From Emcibacter sp. (lineage in GTDB: Bacteria > Pseudomonadota > Alphaproteobacteria > Sphingomonadales > Emcibacteraceae): a stretch of 64,000 bases of DNA. Below the pieces are notes generated by a model that made no database searches, was not told where the DNA came from, and saw only the letters and a list, made by a program, of their open reading frames with translations. Of this stretch, positions 43,148 through 53,341 are shown piece by piece; position 1 is the first letter of the stretch; the number at the start of each line of letters is the position of its first letter. Made by a program: the position numbers and the translations under genes. The stretch lies in assembly GCA_021741205.1 (NCBI GenBank), contig JAIOYI010000005.1, forward strand, positions 62,001 through 126,000. The letters run 5' to 3'.

Positions 43148-43822
43148 CTAGCTGAAGGTAATGATATCAAGGCGGTCTTGATGATCAAGGTGAGGAATAT
43201 TATTAAAACTGGATAGATGGATATTATGGCGTCCAAGGTAAATATGGCTAAAGCTTGTATTTTTAATTTGTAAATTAAGATCAATGATTTTTTGAGCAGA
43301 AAGACCAAGAATATGCCCCATAATCATTGAAATTGTGCCACCAGAGCTTATGACGAGAGATTTTCCATCCATAGTATTGTGGAGATGGCTTAGAACATTC
43401 TTGGTGCGGTTTTGAAAATCAGACCAGCTTTCAGGAAGTGTTTCTGTGATTTTATCTTCTGACCATAAGTTAAGTGCTTGTTTTAGCCGTTGATAAAAAA
43501 TCCTTCTGTCACCATCTTTTGGGATATTCCCTTCTTCTGGATGCAAATTCATATAGGCTTTATAGAGTGCTTCGAAGTCATATTCATTAAGTCCCACATG
43601 ACGAATATAATTGGGTTTTTGCCTGAAAGCGGTCGTGATGCCTTCCGCCGTTTGATGGTGGCGCATTTGGGTTCCCGTGATGACATTATTGAAGACTATA
43701 TTTCTTTCTGCAAAATAATGACCGAGATATTCAGACTGCAATCGACCCAGATCGGATAATTTATCATAATTATCCGAGTGAAAAGAGGCCTGTCCATGTC
43801 TGACCAGATATATTTCCGCCAT
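43148..43822 (-). CDS. Histidine phosphatase superfamily protein
   Basis: IYLVRHGQASF RHG motif; LVISSGGTISMIMGHILG. Confidence 0.88.
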   Translation of the reverse strand: MAEIYLVRHGQASFHSDNYDKLSDLGRLQSEYLGHYFAERNIVFNNVITGTQMRHHQTAEGITTAFRQKPNYIRHVGLNEYDFEALYKAYMNLHPEEGNIPKDGDRRIFYQRLKQALNLWSEDKITETLPESWSDFQNRTKNVLSHLHNTMDGKSLVISSGGTISMIMGHILGLSAQKIIDLNLQIKNTSFSHIYLGRHNIHLSSFNNIPHLDHQDRLDIITFS

Positions 43823-43927
43823 TTCGATTTCCTATTTCTTAAAAATAATATAGATCAGTAGAATATTTGTGAAATTTATTATAGATATAGTATATTATTC
43901 ATATATATTATAATACTAGAGTTTTTT

Positions 43928-44827
43928 ATGCGCCCTAATCAGATTGATTTAAATTTATTTGTTGTTTTTGAGGCCATATATGGCACTCAAAATTTAACAC
44001 GGGCGGCGGATATATTATGTCTTAGCCAACCTGCGGTCAGCAATGCTCTTGCTCGATTGCGCCGTATATTTGATGATCCGCTTTTTGTGCGGTCTAAGAC
44101 GGGCATGATACCCACGTCTGTGGCAGAAAATATCATAGGTCAGGTGCGCCAAGCCCTTCTTTTGATGAACAGTAGTTTAAACGAAGCGGATATTTTTTAT
44201 CCCGAAAAATCCGATAAAACTTTTCGTATCAATATGTCTGATTTGATTGCGGCGATGACCTTGCCGTCTCTGGAGGAAATGGTAACAAAGGATGCTCCCT
44301 TCGTTCATCTTGAAAGCTATCATATTCCACGAGAGGATTTAAGACGGGAACTTAGCACTGGGACTATGGATTTTGCGATTGATGCCCCATTGCTTCATGA
44401 TCCGCAATTATGCCACATACCTCTTTTAAAAGAACAATATGTTTGCATGCTTCGCAGGGATCATCCTTTTAAGGGCAATGAACTTACCCTACAGGATTAC
44501 CTGAATTTTGATCACATCCATGCCTCAAGTCGGCGTAGTGGCGAGGGGCATGTGGATATAGCCTTGAATAATTTAGGGCATAAACGCAATATTCATTTAA
44601 GAATTCAACATTATATGGTGGCACCCTTGGTGGCACTTCGGTCTGATATGGCATTGACGGCACCACGGGGGTTGGTCAGTCAGTATGATGCCCGCGTTAT
44701 GACATTGCCCTTTACGCTGCCTGATCTGGAGCTTCATTTATATTGGCATAAAAGTCGTGACATGGACCCCAGCAATCGTTGGATGCGACAAAAAATTATG
44801 GATATTTCAGCAGGGTTATCTTATTGA
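43928..44827 (+). CDS. LysR-family transcriptional regulator
   Basis: DLNLFVVFEAIYGTQNLTRAADILCLSQPAVSNALARLRRIFDDPLFVRSKTGMIPT. Confidence 0.94.
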   Translation: MRPNQIDLNLFVVFEAIYGTQNLTRAADILCLSQPAVSNALARLRRIFDDPLFVRSKTGMIPTSVAENIIGQVRQALLLMNSSLNEADIFYPEKSDKTFRINMSDLIAAMTLPSLEEMVTKDAPFVHLESYHIPREDLRRELSTGTMDFAIDAPLLHDPQLCHIPLLKEQYVCMLRRDHPFKGNELTLQDYLNFDHIHASSRRSGEGHVDIALNNLGHKRNIHLRIQHYMVAPLVALRSDMALTAPRGLVSQYDARVMTLPFTLPDLELHLYWHKSRDMDPSNRWMRQKIMDISAGLSY

Positions 44828-44834
44828 AGCATGC

Positions 44835-46037
44835 TCATGCTTCGGAGATAATTTCCTTTTTTTGCAAAATGAGTTTGGCATTAAAAATAATGGCCAGATT
44901 CCAAATTATTAATCCAAATATCAGAAACTCTGGAATATATTTACCTAAACCCAACACCCCATATATGGCAAATAAAAAGGCAAAAGCATCTCGCTTTAAA
45001 AAGTAATTACAGAAATTAAAGATTCGAAGTAAATGAGGTTTGCCGTCAAAGCGTTCCCTTATGGTGGTGGCAAGAATGTCGAACCGTCCGCCGCCGGGGC
45101 CAAAATAAAGCAAGGCCGTCATAAGTAAAACGCCCGTAAGAGCAAGGGCAATAATGTAATAGCCTAAAATCAAATATTCATTACCATATGTGCTCCATAA
45201 GGCATAACTCATCGAACCCATAAATAATATGTTGGTAATCATGTCGACCATGGTATCGATTTTTGCCCCCCGCAGGCTCGATAGAAATTTTGCCCGAGCA
45301 ATTTCACCATCAATACCATCCGCCACAGAGGCTATATGGAATAAAAGACAACCCCATAATATCCCGCTTTCACCGCCCTTGATCAAAACATAAGCCATTA
45401 AGGCGGCAAGTAATGCGGTGAGGGCCGTAAAATAAATTGGGGCTATGGGGAAATTGGCAAAAAATTTGCTGAATAATGTTGAAATGGGTCTATTTAATGT
45501 CTTTGAAACGAAACCATCGGTTTCCTTTGCGAGCCATTTGAATAATCTTGATTGAGCCTCATGGAGGTTGTCATGATCTATTTTAAGAATATAAAATGGG
45601 TCTGTTACGTATATGTCTTGGGGTAAATAAATTTTTGTGACTTGTTCATTAAAATTATTTTTTGAAAATATAGGCTGTCCTGTAGGGCTGTTTAAGACGC
45701 TCAAATTTGAATGAATAAATTTTTCCATCAGATTTGAATGGACGATAAAGCCATCCTCAACATAAATGGCCTGCTCTGAGCTGCTCATATCATGTTCACT
45801 AAGAGAGGTTTTATATTCAACAAGAGCGAATTTTTCGTTGGCATATTCAGTATAGGGTCTTTTTTCATTTTCCAAGGCTGAAATAACAAAAATTTTCTTG
45901 ATATTATTTGTGATGCAAATTTTGATGAGACGGTCACGAACACTGATTGAGGCAATGTTATGGTCGCCGTCTTTATGTGCTCTTATAACGGCAATTGTCG
46001 GCTTAAAAATGACTGTTTCTCGTCCCATATATGTCAT
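44835..46037 (-). CDS. CDP-alcohol phosphotransferase with N-terminal degenerate nucleotidyltransferase-like region
   Basis: DGIDGEIARAKFLSSLRGAKIDTMVDM fits D-x2-DG-x2-AR-x8-G-x3-D-x3-D; multiple TMs; about 200 aa soluble N-terminus. Confidence 0.82.
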   Translation of the reverse strand: MTYMGRETVIFKPTIAVIRAHKDGDHNIASISVRDRLIKICITNNIKKIFVISALENEKRPYTEYANEKFALVEYKTSLSEHDMSSSEQAIYVEDGFIVHSNLMEKFIHSNLSVLNSPTGQPIFSKNNFNEQVTKIYLPQDIYVTDPFYILKIDHDNLHEAQSRLFKWLAKETDGFVSKTLNRPISTLFSKFFANFPIAPIYFTALTALLAALMAYVLIKGGESGILWGCLLFHIASVADGIDGEIARAKFLSSLRGAKIDTMVDMITNILFMGSMSYALWSTYGNEYLILGYYIIALALTGVLLMTALLYFGPGGGRFDILATTIRERFDGKPHLLRIFNFCNYFLKRDAFAFLFAIYGVLGLGKYIPEFLIFGLIIWNLAIIFNAKLILQKKEIISEA

Positions 46038-46041
46038 AGAA

Positions 46042-47544
46042 TTACTTCTTTATATTCAATTTCCTCAAGAGAATAAACTTTTCTTCTTTTTGTGCAATAA
46101 GAAAAAAGCAGATAAAATAAACAATAATCCCCCCCGCAATACCAAAAACTAGCCCCAATAGCGATTGTAATTCTAATGTGGTGTCAATTAACTTTAAATA
46201 GCCAAACAGAAGGCTAGATATGAAGATGGGTTTGACTATCCTAAGATCAAAGGGAATAACATCAAAAAAATACTTAATTAACATAAGCCGTAAGAGTTCC
46301 GTTACACCATAGGAAATAAAGAGACTTGCCGCTGCGCCCACGATCCCGAATTTTAAAGACATGAAATAACATAGGCTTGCATGAAGAAAGAGAATGACAA
46401 GGGACAACATAGGATTAACTGAGGGTTTTTTATAGAGAAATATTAACTCACCTAAGCCAAAGCTGCCTTGTATTATGACGGCGGCAATAAGGATTAAAAG
46501 GGTAAGCGGAGCCTCTCCAGCAGAGGCCTTGAAGAGCCCAAGCAAAGGCCCTGCATAAAAAATAAGTAGGGTAAAGATCATCGCCTGAATCGAAAAAATC
46601 CAATAGCTCACTTGTGATAATTCTTTGCTCACATGACCCAAACTGGATTGTTTCATGGTTTGGGAAATAACAGGTTCTAGGATGGGATCGAAACTTTGTC
46701 TTATTTTTTTGACAATAGTCACGATTTGAAGGGCAATACCATAAACGCCTAGTGCACTTGGGGATACCAAGGCGGCCAAAAAATAAATATCTATACGAAG
46801 AATGAGTACACCAATAAGGTCATAGACGGCGGTGGGTGCCGAAAATAGGGTCATTGATTTTATTTTTGTTAAAGAAATCCAATGAGAGTTGCGAATATTT
46901 TTCTTATAGACCCGACTGAAACTGTGAAGGGCATAAATAAAAATGCTAATATTCATTAGCCAATAGGCATAAAATAACCCCAATTCCACTTTGTTGATGA
47001 CAAATAATCCCGCAGCCCCGCCTAAAAGAACATAGGGTTCAACAATGCTTTTGGCGGTGACCTCATAACGCATCTTTCGCGCAGCTCTTGTGGCGGTGAG
47101 TAAAATTTCTGTCAAAGCATAAAGAAGGGCAGTGGGCAGTATAATAAAAACGCCCTTGGCCATTTCTTTGGGAAAAAAATGAAAGAAAAAATCCTGCCCT
47201 ATATAAAGCGGAATAATGAGGATACTGCCAAAACATAAACAGAAAATCATTGTCGTAAAAACAGTATTATAAACGCCAGCTAAATTATTCTGCATAAGAT
47301 CATCATTTAAAAAATGAAATAACGATCTTTTAAAGCCAAACAGGATAATTGCTGTTAAGGTTTCAACTATTGTGACGGCAAAAAGATATTGGCCGAATAT
47401 GATCTTGCCGTATAATAAGGCCACAACAAAAAGAAAAGGCAGCCGCGCCCCAAGTCTTGCGATGAAGCCAAACAGATTTGCCGCGGCTCCCTTTAACAGA
47501 TCGCGTTGATTATGGTGGAGATTATTGTGCGAAATACCGGTCAA
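46042..47544 (-). CDS. Polysaccharide/lipid flippase-like membrane protein (MOP superfamily)
   Basis: 500 aa with 12-14 hydrophobic segments; N-terminal KGAAANLFGFIARLGARLPFLFVVALLYGKIIFGQYLFA typical of oligosaccharide flippases. Confidence 0.75.
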   Translation of the reverse strand: MTGISHNNLHHNQRDLLKGAAANLFGFIARLGARLPFLFVVALLYGKIIFGQYLFAVTIVETLTAIILFGFKRSLFHFLNDDLMQNNLAGVYNTVFTTMIFCLCFGSILIIPLYIGQDFFFHFFPKEMAKGVFIILPTALLYALTEILLTATRAARKMRYEVTAKSIVEPYVLLGGAAGLFVINKVELGLFYAYWLMNISIFIYALHSFSRVYKKNIRNSHWISLTKIKSMTLFSAPTAVYDLIGVLILRIDIYFLAALVSPSALGVYGIALQIVTIVKKIRQSFDPILEPVISQTMKQSSLGHVSKELSQVSYWIFSIQAMIFTLLIFYAGPLLGLFKASAGEAPLTLLILIAAVIIQGSFGLGELIFLYKKPSVNPMLSLVILFLHASLCYFMSLKFGIVGAAASLFISYGVTELLRLMLIKYFFDVIPFDLRIVKPIFISSLLFGYLKLIDTTLELQSLLGLVFGIAGGIIVYFICFFLIAQKEEKFILLRKLNIKK

Positions 47545-47615
47545 AGACTATCCATCATGTTATTTTTATAGTGTGAATATCAGAATGGAATCAATTTGAC
47601 CATAGGGATGATGAG

Positions 47616-49112
47616 ATGAATGTTTTATTGACGACGACCGAAATGATGCGGGCGGATCAGATTACGATCCAGTCAGGAATTATGGGCGCAGATCTTATGG
47701 AGGCAGCGGGACTTGCCGTGACCAGACATATCATGAACCATTATCCTCAGGTAAAAACGCTTATTCTTTGCGGACCGGGTAACAATGGTGGGGATGGTTT
47801 TGTCGTTGCACGTCATTTGAAACATTGTGGTTGGCAGGTGGAACTTATGCTTTGGGGGGCAAGGGATAGACTTGTGGGTGACGCAGCATTTATGGCGCAC
47901 CAATGGGACGGTGATATTTTACCCTTCACGTCGGATATTGACCCTGATTATGGCCTTGTGGTGGATGCTTTGTTGGGGGCGGGTCTTTCCAGACCCCTTA
48001 AGGGAGAGATCGCCACAGTGATAGAACGGATCAATGCTTTGTCCGATGTAAAGGTAGTGGCGGTCGATATGCCGTCGGGCGTGGATGGTAATAACGGTCA
48101 AATTAGAGGGACGGCAATCAAGGCTAATTCCACAGTAACTTTTTTTAGAAAAAAACCGGGACATCTTCTCTATCCGGGAAGAGAATTATGTGGTGATGTT
48201 GCGGTTTGCGACATTGGTATATCCGAACGGGTGCTTGATACGATAAAAGCTGAAATATTTGGTAATGATCCTTCTCTTTGGATGAATGTTTTCCCACAGC
48301 TTAATGTATGCGATCATAAATATAATCGGGGACATGGGGTTGTCATAAGCGGGGGTGCGGCACAATCGGGGGCGGCAAGACTTGCGGCAAAGGCCGCTCT
48401 TCGAATAGGGGCGGGATTGGTGAGTGTAGCCTGCCCAGAGGATGCTGTTTTTGCCCATGCGGCTCAATTAACATCGGTCATGATTAAGCCATTGTCGAAA
48501 ACGGGTGACATAGATCATCTCTTAGCGGATGAGAAAATAAACAGTTGGTGTATTGGACCAAATTGTGGTGTTACGGATCAGACAAGGCACCAGGTCTTAA
48601 AAATTTTAAAAGCTAGAAGGCATTGTGTCATTGATGCGGATGCATTGAGGGTCTTTGCAAAACAGCCCGAAATTTTATGGGATGCTATTTCGACATCGGG
48701 TCGAATACCTATTTTGACCCCCCATGCGGGAGAATTTTCGCATCTTTTTTCCCATATCGCACAAAAAACGGTGGATAAATTATCATCAGCAAGAATGGCG
48801 GCAGAAGAATCTGGTGCCGTTATTATATATAAAGGTCCCGATACGGTTATTGCCTCTCCCGATGGACGTACTGTGATCAATGACAATGCTCCGCCTCAAT
48901 TGGCTACGGCGGGTTCTGGTGATGTATTGTCAGGACTATGTATGGGACTTATGGCGCAAAACATGCCGCCATTTGAAGCCGCTTGTGCAGCAGTATGGAT
49001 TCACGCTGCGGCTGCGAATGCCTTTGGTCAAGGTCTTATTTCAGAAGATATTGAAGGACAAATTCCCCGTGTTTTAAGACAGTTGCCTCAAAATACAACG
49101 CAAAATAGATAG
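47616..49112 (+). CDS. nnr: Bifunctional NAD(P)H-hydrate epimerase / ADP-dependent dehydratase
   Basis: CGPGNNGGDGFVVARHLKHCGW; VVDALLGAGLSRPL; LTPHAGEFSHLF; ATAGSGDVLSGLCMGLMAQ. Confidence 0.94.
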   Translation: MNVLLTTTEMMRADQITIQSGIMGADLMEAAGLAVTRHIMNHYPQVKTLILCGPGNNGGDGFVVARHLKHCGWQVELMLWGARDRLVGDAAFMAHQWDGDILPFTSDIDPDYGLVVDALLGAGLSRPLKGEIATVIERINALSDVKVVAVDMPSGVDGNNGQIRGTAIKANSTVTFFRKKPGHLLYPGRELCGDVAVCDIGISERVLDTIKAEIFGNDPSLWMNVFPQLNVCDHKYNRGHGVVISGGAAQSGAARLAAKAALRIGAGLVSVACPEDAVFAHAAQLTSVMIKPLSKTGDIDHLLADEKINSWCIGPNCGVTDQTRHQVLKILKARRHCVIDADALRVFAKQPEILWDAISTSGRIPILTPHAGEFSHLFSHIAQKTVDKLSSARMAAEESGAVIIYKGPDTVIASPDGRTVINDNAPPQLATAGSGDVLSGLCMGLMAQNMPPFEAACAAVWIHAAAANAFGQGLISEDIEGQIPRVLRQLPQNTTQNR

Positions 49113-49264
49113 AAGGAAAGGCCGAATTTTTCCCCTATAACGGAACAGATAAAAGGCATTTATTTCAGAAAGAAATTTTTTCTCTATTTTTTCTATGGAA
49201 TTTTGTAATTATATGTCTATAAAGACCATCATATATGCAGATTCGACCATAACATTTAAAATAT

Positions 49265-49349
49265 GCGGGTGTGGCGAAATTGGTAGACGCGCTAGATTTA
49301 GGTTCTAGTGTCTTATGACGTGGGGGTTCAAGTCCCTTCACCCGCACCA
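49265..49349 (+). tRNA. tRNA-Leu (anticodon TAG)
   Basis: Class II cloverleaf: acceptor gcgggtg/cacccgc, anticodon stem ctaga/tctag with loop ttTAGgt, variable arm, encoded CCA. Confidence 0.94.
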
Positions 49350-49460
49350 TTTTCCTTTATGTCATGGGCCATTTTTTTGGCGATTTTGGAAATAAAATCT
49401 ATTAGAATTGCAACGTAACACTAACGGGCAATATGCCCCTCAAGATAAAGCAGAATAACC

Positions 49461-50957
49461 ATGCAGGTAACCCAAACAGTTTCAGAAGGTCTAAAACGCG
49501 GATATAAAGTTGTCATTTCCGCAGATGATATTGATAAAAGAGTTGATGTGGAAATCGCAAAAATTCAGGGTAAAATTAAAATGCCCGGCTTTCGTCCCGG
49601 CAAAACACCTTTATCCCTTTTGAAAAAATTGCACGGCAAAAATCTTTTGGGTCAAGTCTTGGAAGAAACCATTAATACGACCTCTCAGGAAGCCTTGAAC
49701 AAGGATAATGTACGTCCTGCTATGCAGCCAAAGATAGAGGTTATTTCCTTTAATGAAGGTGCCGACCTTGAATATTCCATTGAGGTTGAAATTGCGCCTG
49801 AGTTTGAGATTCCTGATTTATCTAAACTGAAATTGGAACGTTGGGTTATTGAAAATGACGATGCCCAAGTTATGGAAGCTGTAACCACCATCGCCTCTCA
49901 GCAGAAAAATTTTAAAGCGGCTGCAAAAACCTATAAAGCTCAGCTCGGTGATGCGGTATTGATGGATTTTCTGGGTAAGATTGATGGCGTTGCCTTTGAC
50001 GGTGGCGCAGCAGAAGGGCATCTCTTGGAACTTGGCTCCAATAGCTTTATCCCAGGCTTTGAAGCGCAACTTGTTGGCACAAAGGCTGGCGATGAAAGAC
50101 AGGTTAATGTAACCTTCCCCGCCCAATATCAGTCTGAAAATTTGGCTGGTAAGGATGCAACTTTTGATGTGAAAATTCACGAAGTACAAAAGCCTGCTGA
50201 GGTAGAAATCAATGATGATATGGCAAAGAAATTCGGACTTGAAAGTCTGGATAGCCTAAAAGAATTGGTGGCAAAACAGGTTGAAAAAGAAAATCAAGGA
50301 TTGGCTCGTACCAAATTGAAACGTGCTCTTCTTGATCTGCTTGCGATGGAGGTTTCCTTTGAAGTCCCCGAAGGCATGGTTGAGATGGAATTTAATCAAA
50401 TTTGGCATCAGTTGAAAATGGATCTTCACCGGGAAGCTTTAACAGAAAATCCTGAAATTAAACCAGAAGACATTGAAGAACCTGATGATGATATCAAGAA
50501 GGAGTACCAGTCTATTGCGATTCGCCGTGTTCGCCTTGGTCTTTTACTGGCTGAAATTGGACAAAAGAATGAAATCATTGTGTCCCAAGAGGAAGTAACA
50601 CGACAGATTTCAATGGAAGCCCAACGTTACCCCGGGCAACAAAAGGAAGTTTTTGAATTTTACAAAAATAATCCTCAGGCCATGGCACAGGTTCGGGCAC
50701 CATTGTTTGAAGAAAAAGTTGTGGATTTTATTTTGGAACTTGCCAATGTTAAGGATAAAAAGGTTTCTCGTGAGGAACTGATTGCGGCAATTGAGGCAGA
50801 AGAATCAGAAGATACCGCCAAGGCTGATAAAAAACTGGCTGATAAAAAACCGGCTAAGAAAAAAGCTGTGGCAAAGAAAACTGAAGAAAAGACGCCAGCG
50901 GCAAAGAAAGCAGCCCCTAAGAAGGCGGCTCCTAAGAAGACAAAGGCTGAGAAATAA
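49461..50957 (+). CDS. tig: Trigger factor with Lys/Ala-rich C-terminal tail
   Basis: KIKMPGFRPGKTPLSLLKKLHGKNL; PPIase LMDFLGKIDGVAFDGGAAEGHLLELGSNSFIPGFEAQLVG. Confidence 0.96.
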   Translation: MQVTQTVSEGLKRGYKVVISADDIDKRVDVEIAKIQGKIKMPGFRPGKTPLSLLKKLHGKNLLGQVLEETINTTSQEALNKDNVRPAMQPKIEVISFNEGADLEYSIEVEIAPEFEIPDLSKLKLERWVIENDDAQVMEAVTTIASQQKNFKAAAKTYKAQLGDAVLMDFLGKIDGVAFDGGAAEGHLLELGSNSFIPGFEAQLVGTKAGDERQVNVTFPAQYQSENLAGKDATFDVKIHEVQKPAEVEINDDMAKKFGLESLDSLKELVAKQVEKENQGLARTKLKRALLDLLAMEVSFEVPEGMVEMEFNQIWHQLKMDLHREALTENPEIKPEDIEEPDDDIKKEYQSIAIRRVRLGLLLAEIGQKNEIIVSQEEVTRQISMEAQRYPGQQKEVFEFYKNNPQAMAQVRAPLFEEKVVDFILELANVKDKKVSREELIAAIEAEESEDTAKADKKLADKKPAKKKAVAKKTEEKTPAAKKAAPKKAAPKKTKAEK

Positions 50958-51040
50958 AATCAGCGGGCTAGAAAATTAAGGATTTGGTGACGGGTTTTCA
51001 ATAGACTGCCCCCATCATTGCTAATAGCAGGAAGGCTGAT

Positions 51041-51667
51041 ATGAATAACTTACATGATACATATATGAATAATCTGGTCCCTATGGTCGTGGAGCAAACA
51101 AGCCGTGGCGAGAGGTCCTATGATATTTTTTCCCGTCTTTTAAAAGAAAATATTATCTTTTTAACAGGACAGGTCAATGATCAGGTGGCGGGTCTTATCA
51201 CAGCTCAGCTTCTTTTTCTGGAAGCAGAAAACCCTAAGAAAGATATTGCTTTCTATATCAATTCACCTGGTGGTATTGTGACAGCAGGTATGGGCATTTA
51301 TGATACAATGCAATATATTCGCAATAAGGTGAGTACAATTTGTATTGGTCAGGCCTGCTCTATGGGGTCTTTATTGCTCGCAGCGGGCGAGCCAGGGCAG
51401 CGTTATTCTTTACCCAATTCACGCATTATGGTGCATCAACCCTCTGGGGGGGCACAGGGACAAGCGACTGATATTGAAATTCAGGCGCGTGAAATATTGT
51501 CTTTACGGGAACGGCTCAACAATATTTATGTAAAACACACAGGTCAAAAACTTGCCAAAATACAAGAGGCTCTTGAGCGTGATACATTCATGTCACCAGA
51601 AGAGGCCTTGAAATTTGGGTTGATTGATGAAATTTTTGACAAACGACCAGATCTTGATAAAAAATAA
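51041..51667 (+). CDS. clpP: ATP-dependent Clp protease proteolytic subunit
   Basis: [55 protein letters not shown]. Confidence 0.98.
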   Translation: MNNLHDTYMNNLVPMVVEQTSRGERSYDIFSRLLKENIIFLTGQVNDQVAGLITAQLLFLEAENPKKDIAFYINSPGGIVTAGMGIYDTMQYIRNKVSTICIGQACSMGSLLLAAGEPGQRYSLPNSRIMVHQPSGGAQGQATDIEIQAREILSLRERLNNIYVKHTGQKLAKIQEALERDTFMSPEEALKFGLIDEIFDKRPDLDKK

Positions 51668-51893
51668 AGAACAAAATGAATAAATTCTGATTGATTTTAG
51701 AAAAATTAATCATTTTTGTTAATTAATTATTTTATTGTTGTTATATATAATTCATAAAAGATAATATTATAGGTTGTTTTTTGATCCTAATTTGCATGGA
51801 TCAAATTAAAATGTGCAAAATGATAAAAAACCCATTGAGATTTGCGACAAAGTCAGAGTAGCATATTAGGGAATTTTTAGGAATAGATACCTT

Positions 51894-53168
51894 ATGACAA
51901 AATTAAAGTCTGGCGAAGGCAAAAATACACTCTATTGCTCTTTTTGTGGCAAGAGTCAGCACGAAGTAAAAAAACTTATTGCAGGACCTACTGTTTTTAT
52001 TTGTGATGAGTGCGTTGAACTCTGCATGGATATTATTCGTGAGGAAAATAAGACATCATTGACCAAATCAGGCAAGGGTGTTCCAAAACCTGCGGAAATT
52101 TTAAAGGTTTTGAGTGATTATGTTATAGGCCAGCATCAGGCGAAAAAGGTACTTTCTGTTGCCGTTCACAACCATTATAAACGTTTGCAGCATTCCACTC
52201 AAAGTGATGATGTGGAACTTGCAAAATCCAATATTCTTCTTTTAGGTCCCACAGGATGCGGCAAGACTTTGCTTGCTCAAACCTTGGCCCGTATTCTGGA
52301 TGTTCCCTTTACGATGGCGGATGCCACCACATTAACCGAAGCGGGTTACGTAGGCGAAGATGTGGAAAATATTATCCTGAAGCTTTTGCAGGCTGCCGAA
52401 TATAATGTTGAAGAGGCTCAGCGTGGGATCGTTTACATTGACGAAGTTGATAAAATCAGCCGTAAGTCAGACAATCCTTCTATCACCCGTGATGTATCAG
52501 GTGAAGGTGTGCAGCAGGCTTTATTGAAAATTATGGAAGGTACCGTTGCAAGCGTTCCACCCCAAGGCGGACGTAAACACCCACAGCAGGAATTTCTGCA
52601 AGTGGACACGACCAATATCCTGTTTATATGTGGGGGTGCCTTTTCTGGATTGGATAAGATTATTGCGCGTCGTAAAGAAGCAAAATCTATTGGCTTTGGT
52701 GCCAATGTGAATGCTCATGAAGAGCGTAAAATAGGTGAAATTCTGGCCGATTTGGAACCTGATGATCTTCTTCATTTCGGATTGATCCCGGAATTTGTTG
52801 GTCGTTTGCCTGTTTTGGCCACATTGACGGATTTGGACGAAGATGCGCTTGTGGAAATTCTCAGTCGCCCAAAGAATGCCCTTGTAAAACAGTATCAAAG
52901 ATTGTTTGAAATGGAAGACGTTAAGCTAAACTTTACGGATGGCGCTCTTATTGAAATTGCCAAGAAGGCTATTTTACGTAAAACTGGGGCGAGAGGGCTG
53001 CGCTCAATCATGGAAGATATCCTTTTGGAAACCATGTTTGAATTGCCGAGTTTGGAAAATATCGAAGAGGTTGTGGTTAACGGCGACGTCGTTAAGGGTA
53101 AAAACAAGCCACTTTATGTTTATGCAAAAAGCAAAAAAGGCGAAGCAGGCGCTATTGCCAGTGTTTAA
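51894..53168 (+). CDS. clpX: Clp protease ATPase subunit ClpX
   Basis: Zn-finger [18 protein letters not shown]...[37 protein letters not shown]-type Walker B. Confidence 0.98.
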   Translation: MTKLKSGEGKNTLYCSFCGKSQHEVKKLIAGPTVFICDECVELCMDIIREENKTSLTKSGKGVPKPAEILKVLSDYVIGQHQAKKVLSVAVHNHYKRLQHSTQSDDVELAKSNILLLGPTGCGKTLLAQTLARILDVPFTMADATTLTEAGYVGEDVENIILKLLQAAEYNVEEAQRGIVYIDEVDKISRKSDNPSITRDVSGEGVQQALLKIMEGTVASVPPQGGRKHPQQEFLQVDTTNILFICGGAFSGLDKIIARRKEAKSIGFGANVNAHEERKIGEILADLEPDDLLHFGLIPEFVGRLPVLATLTDLDEDALVEILSRPKNALVKQYQRLFEMEDVKLNFTDGALIEIAKKAILRKTGARGLRSIMEDILLETMFELPSLENIEEVVVNGDVVKGKNKPLYVYAKSKKGEAGAIASV

Positions 53169-53341
53169 CCAATACGTTTTTAATCAATGTGTTTATAGAT
53201 AAAGCAATCAACAGAGGATACGATTTTGCGTATTCCAGTTTTTGATTTGGGTATGGCCTGTAATTTTTCATGATATGGCTCTTGAATATGCGTATTAAAT
53301 TCTTAAATTCAGATAAACAGTTTTGTAATTTTAGAGAATAG

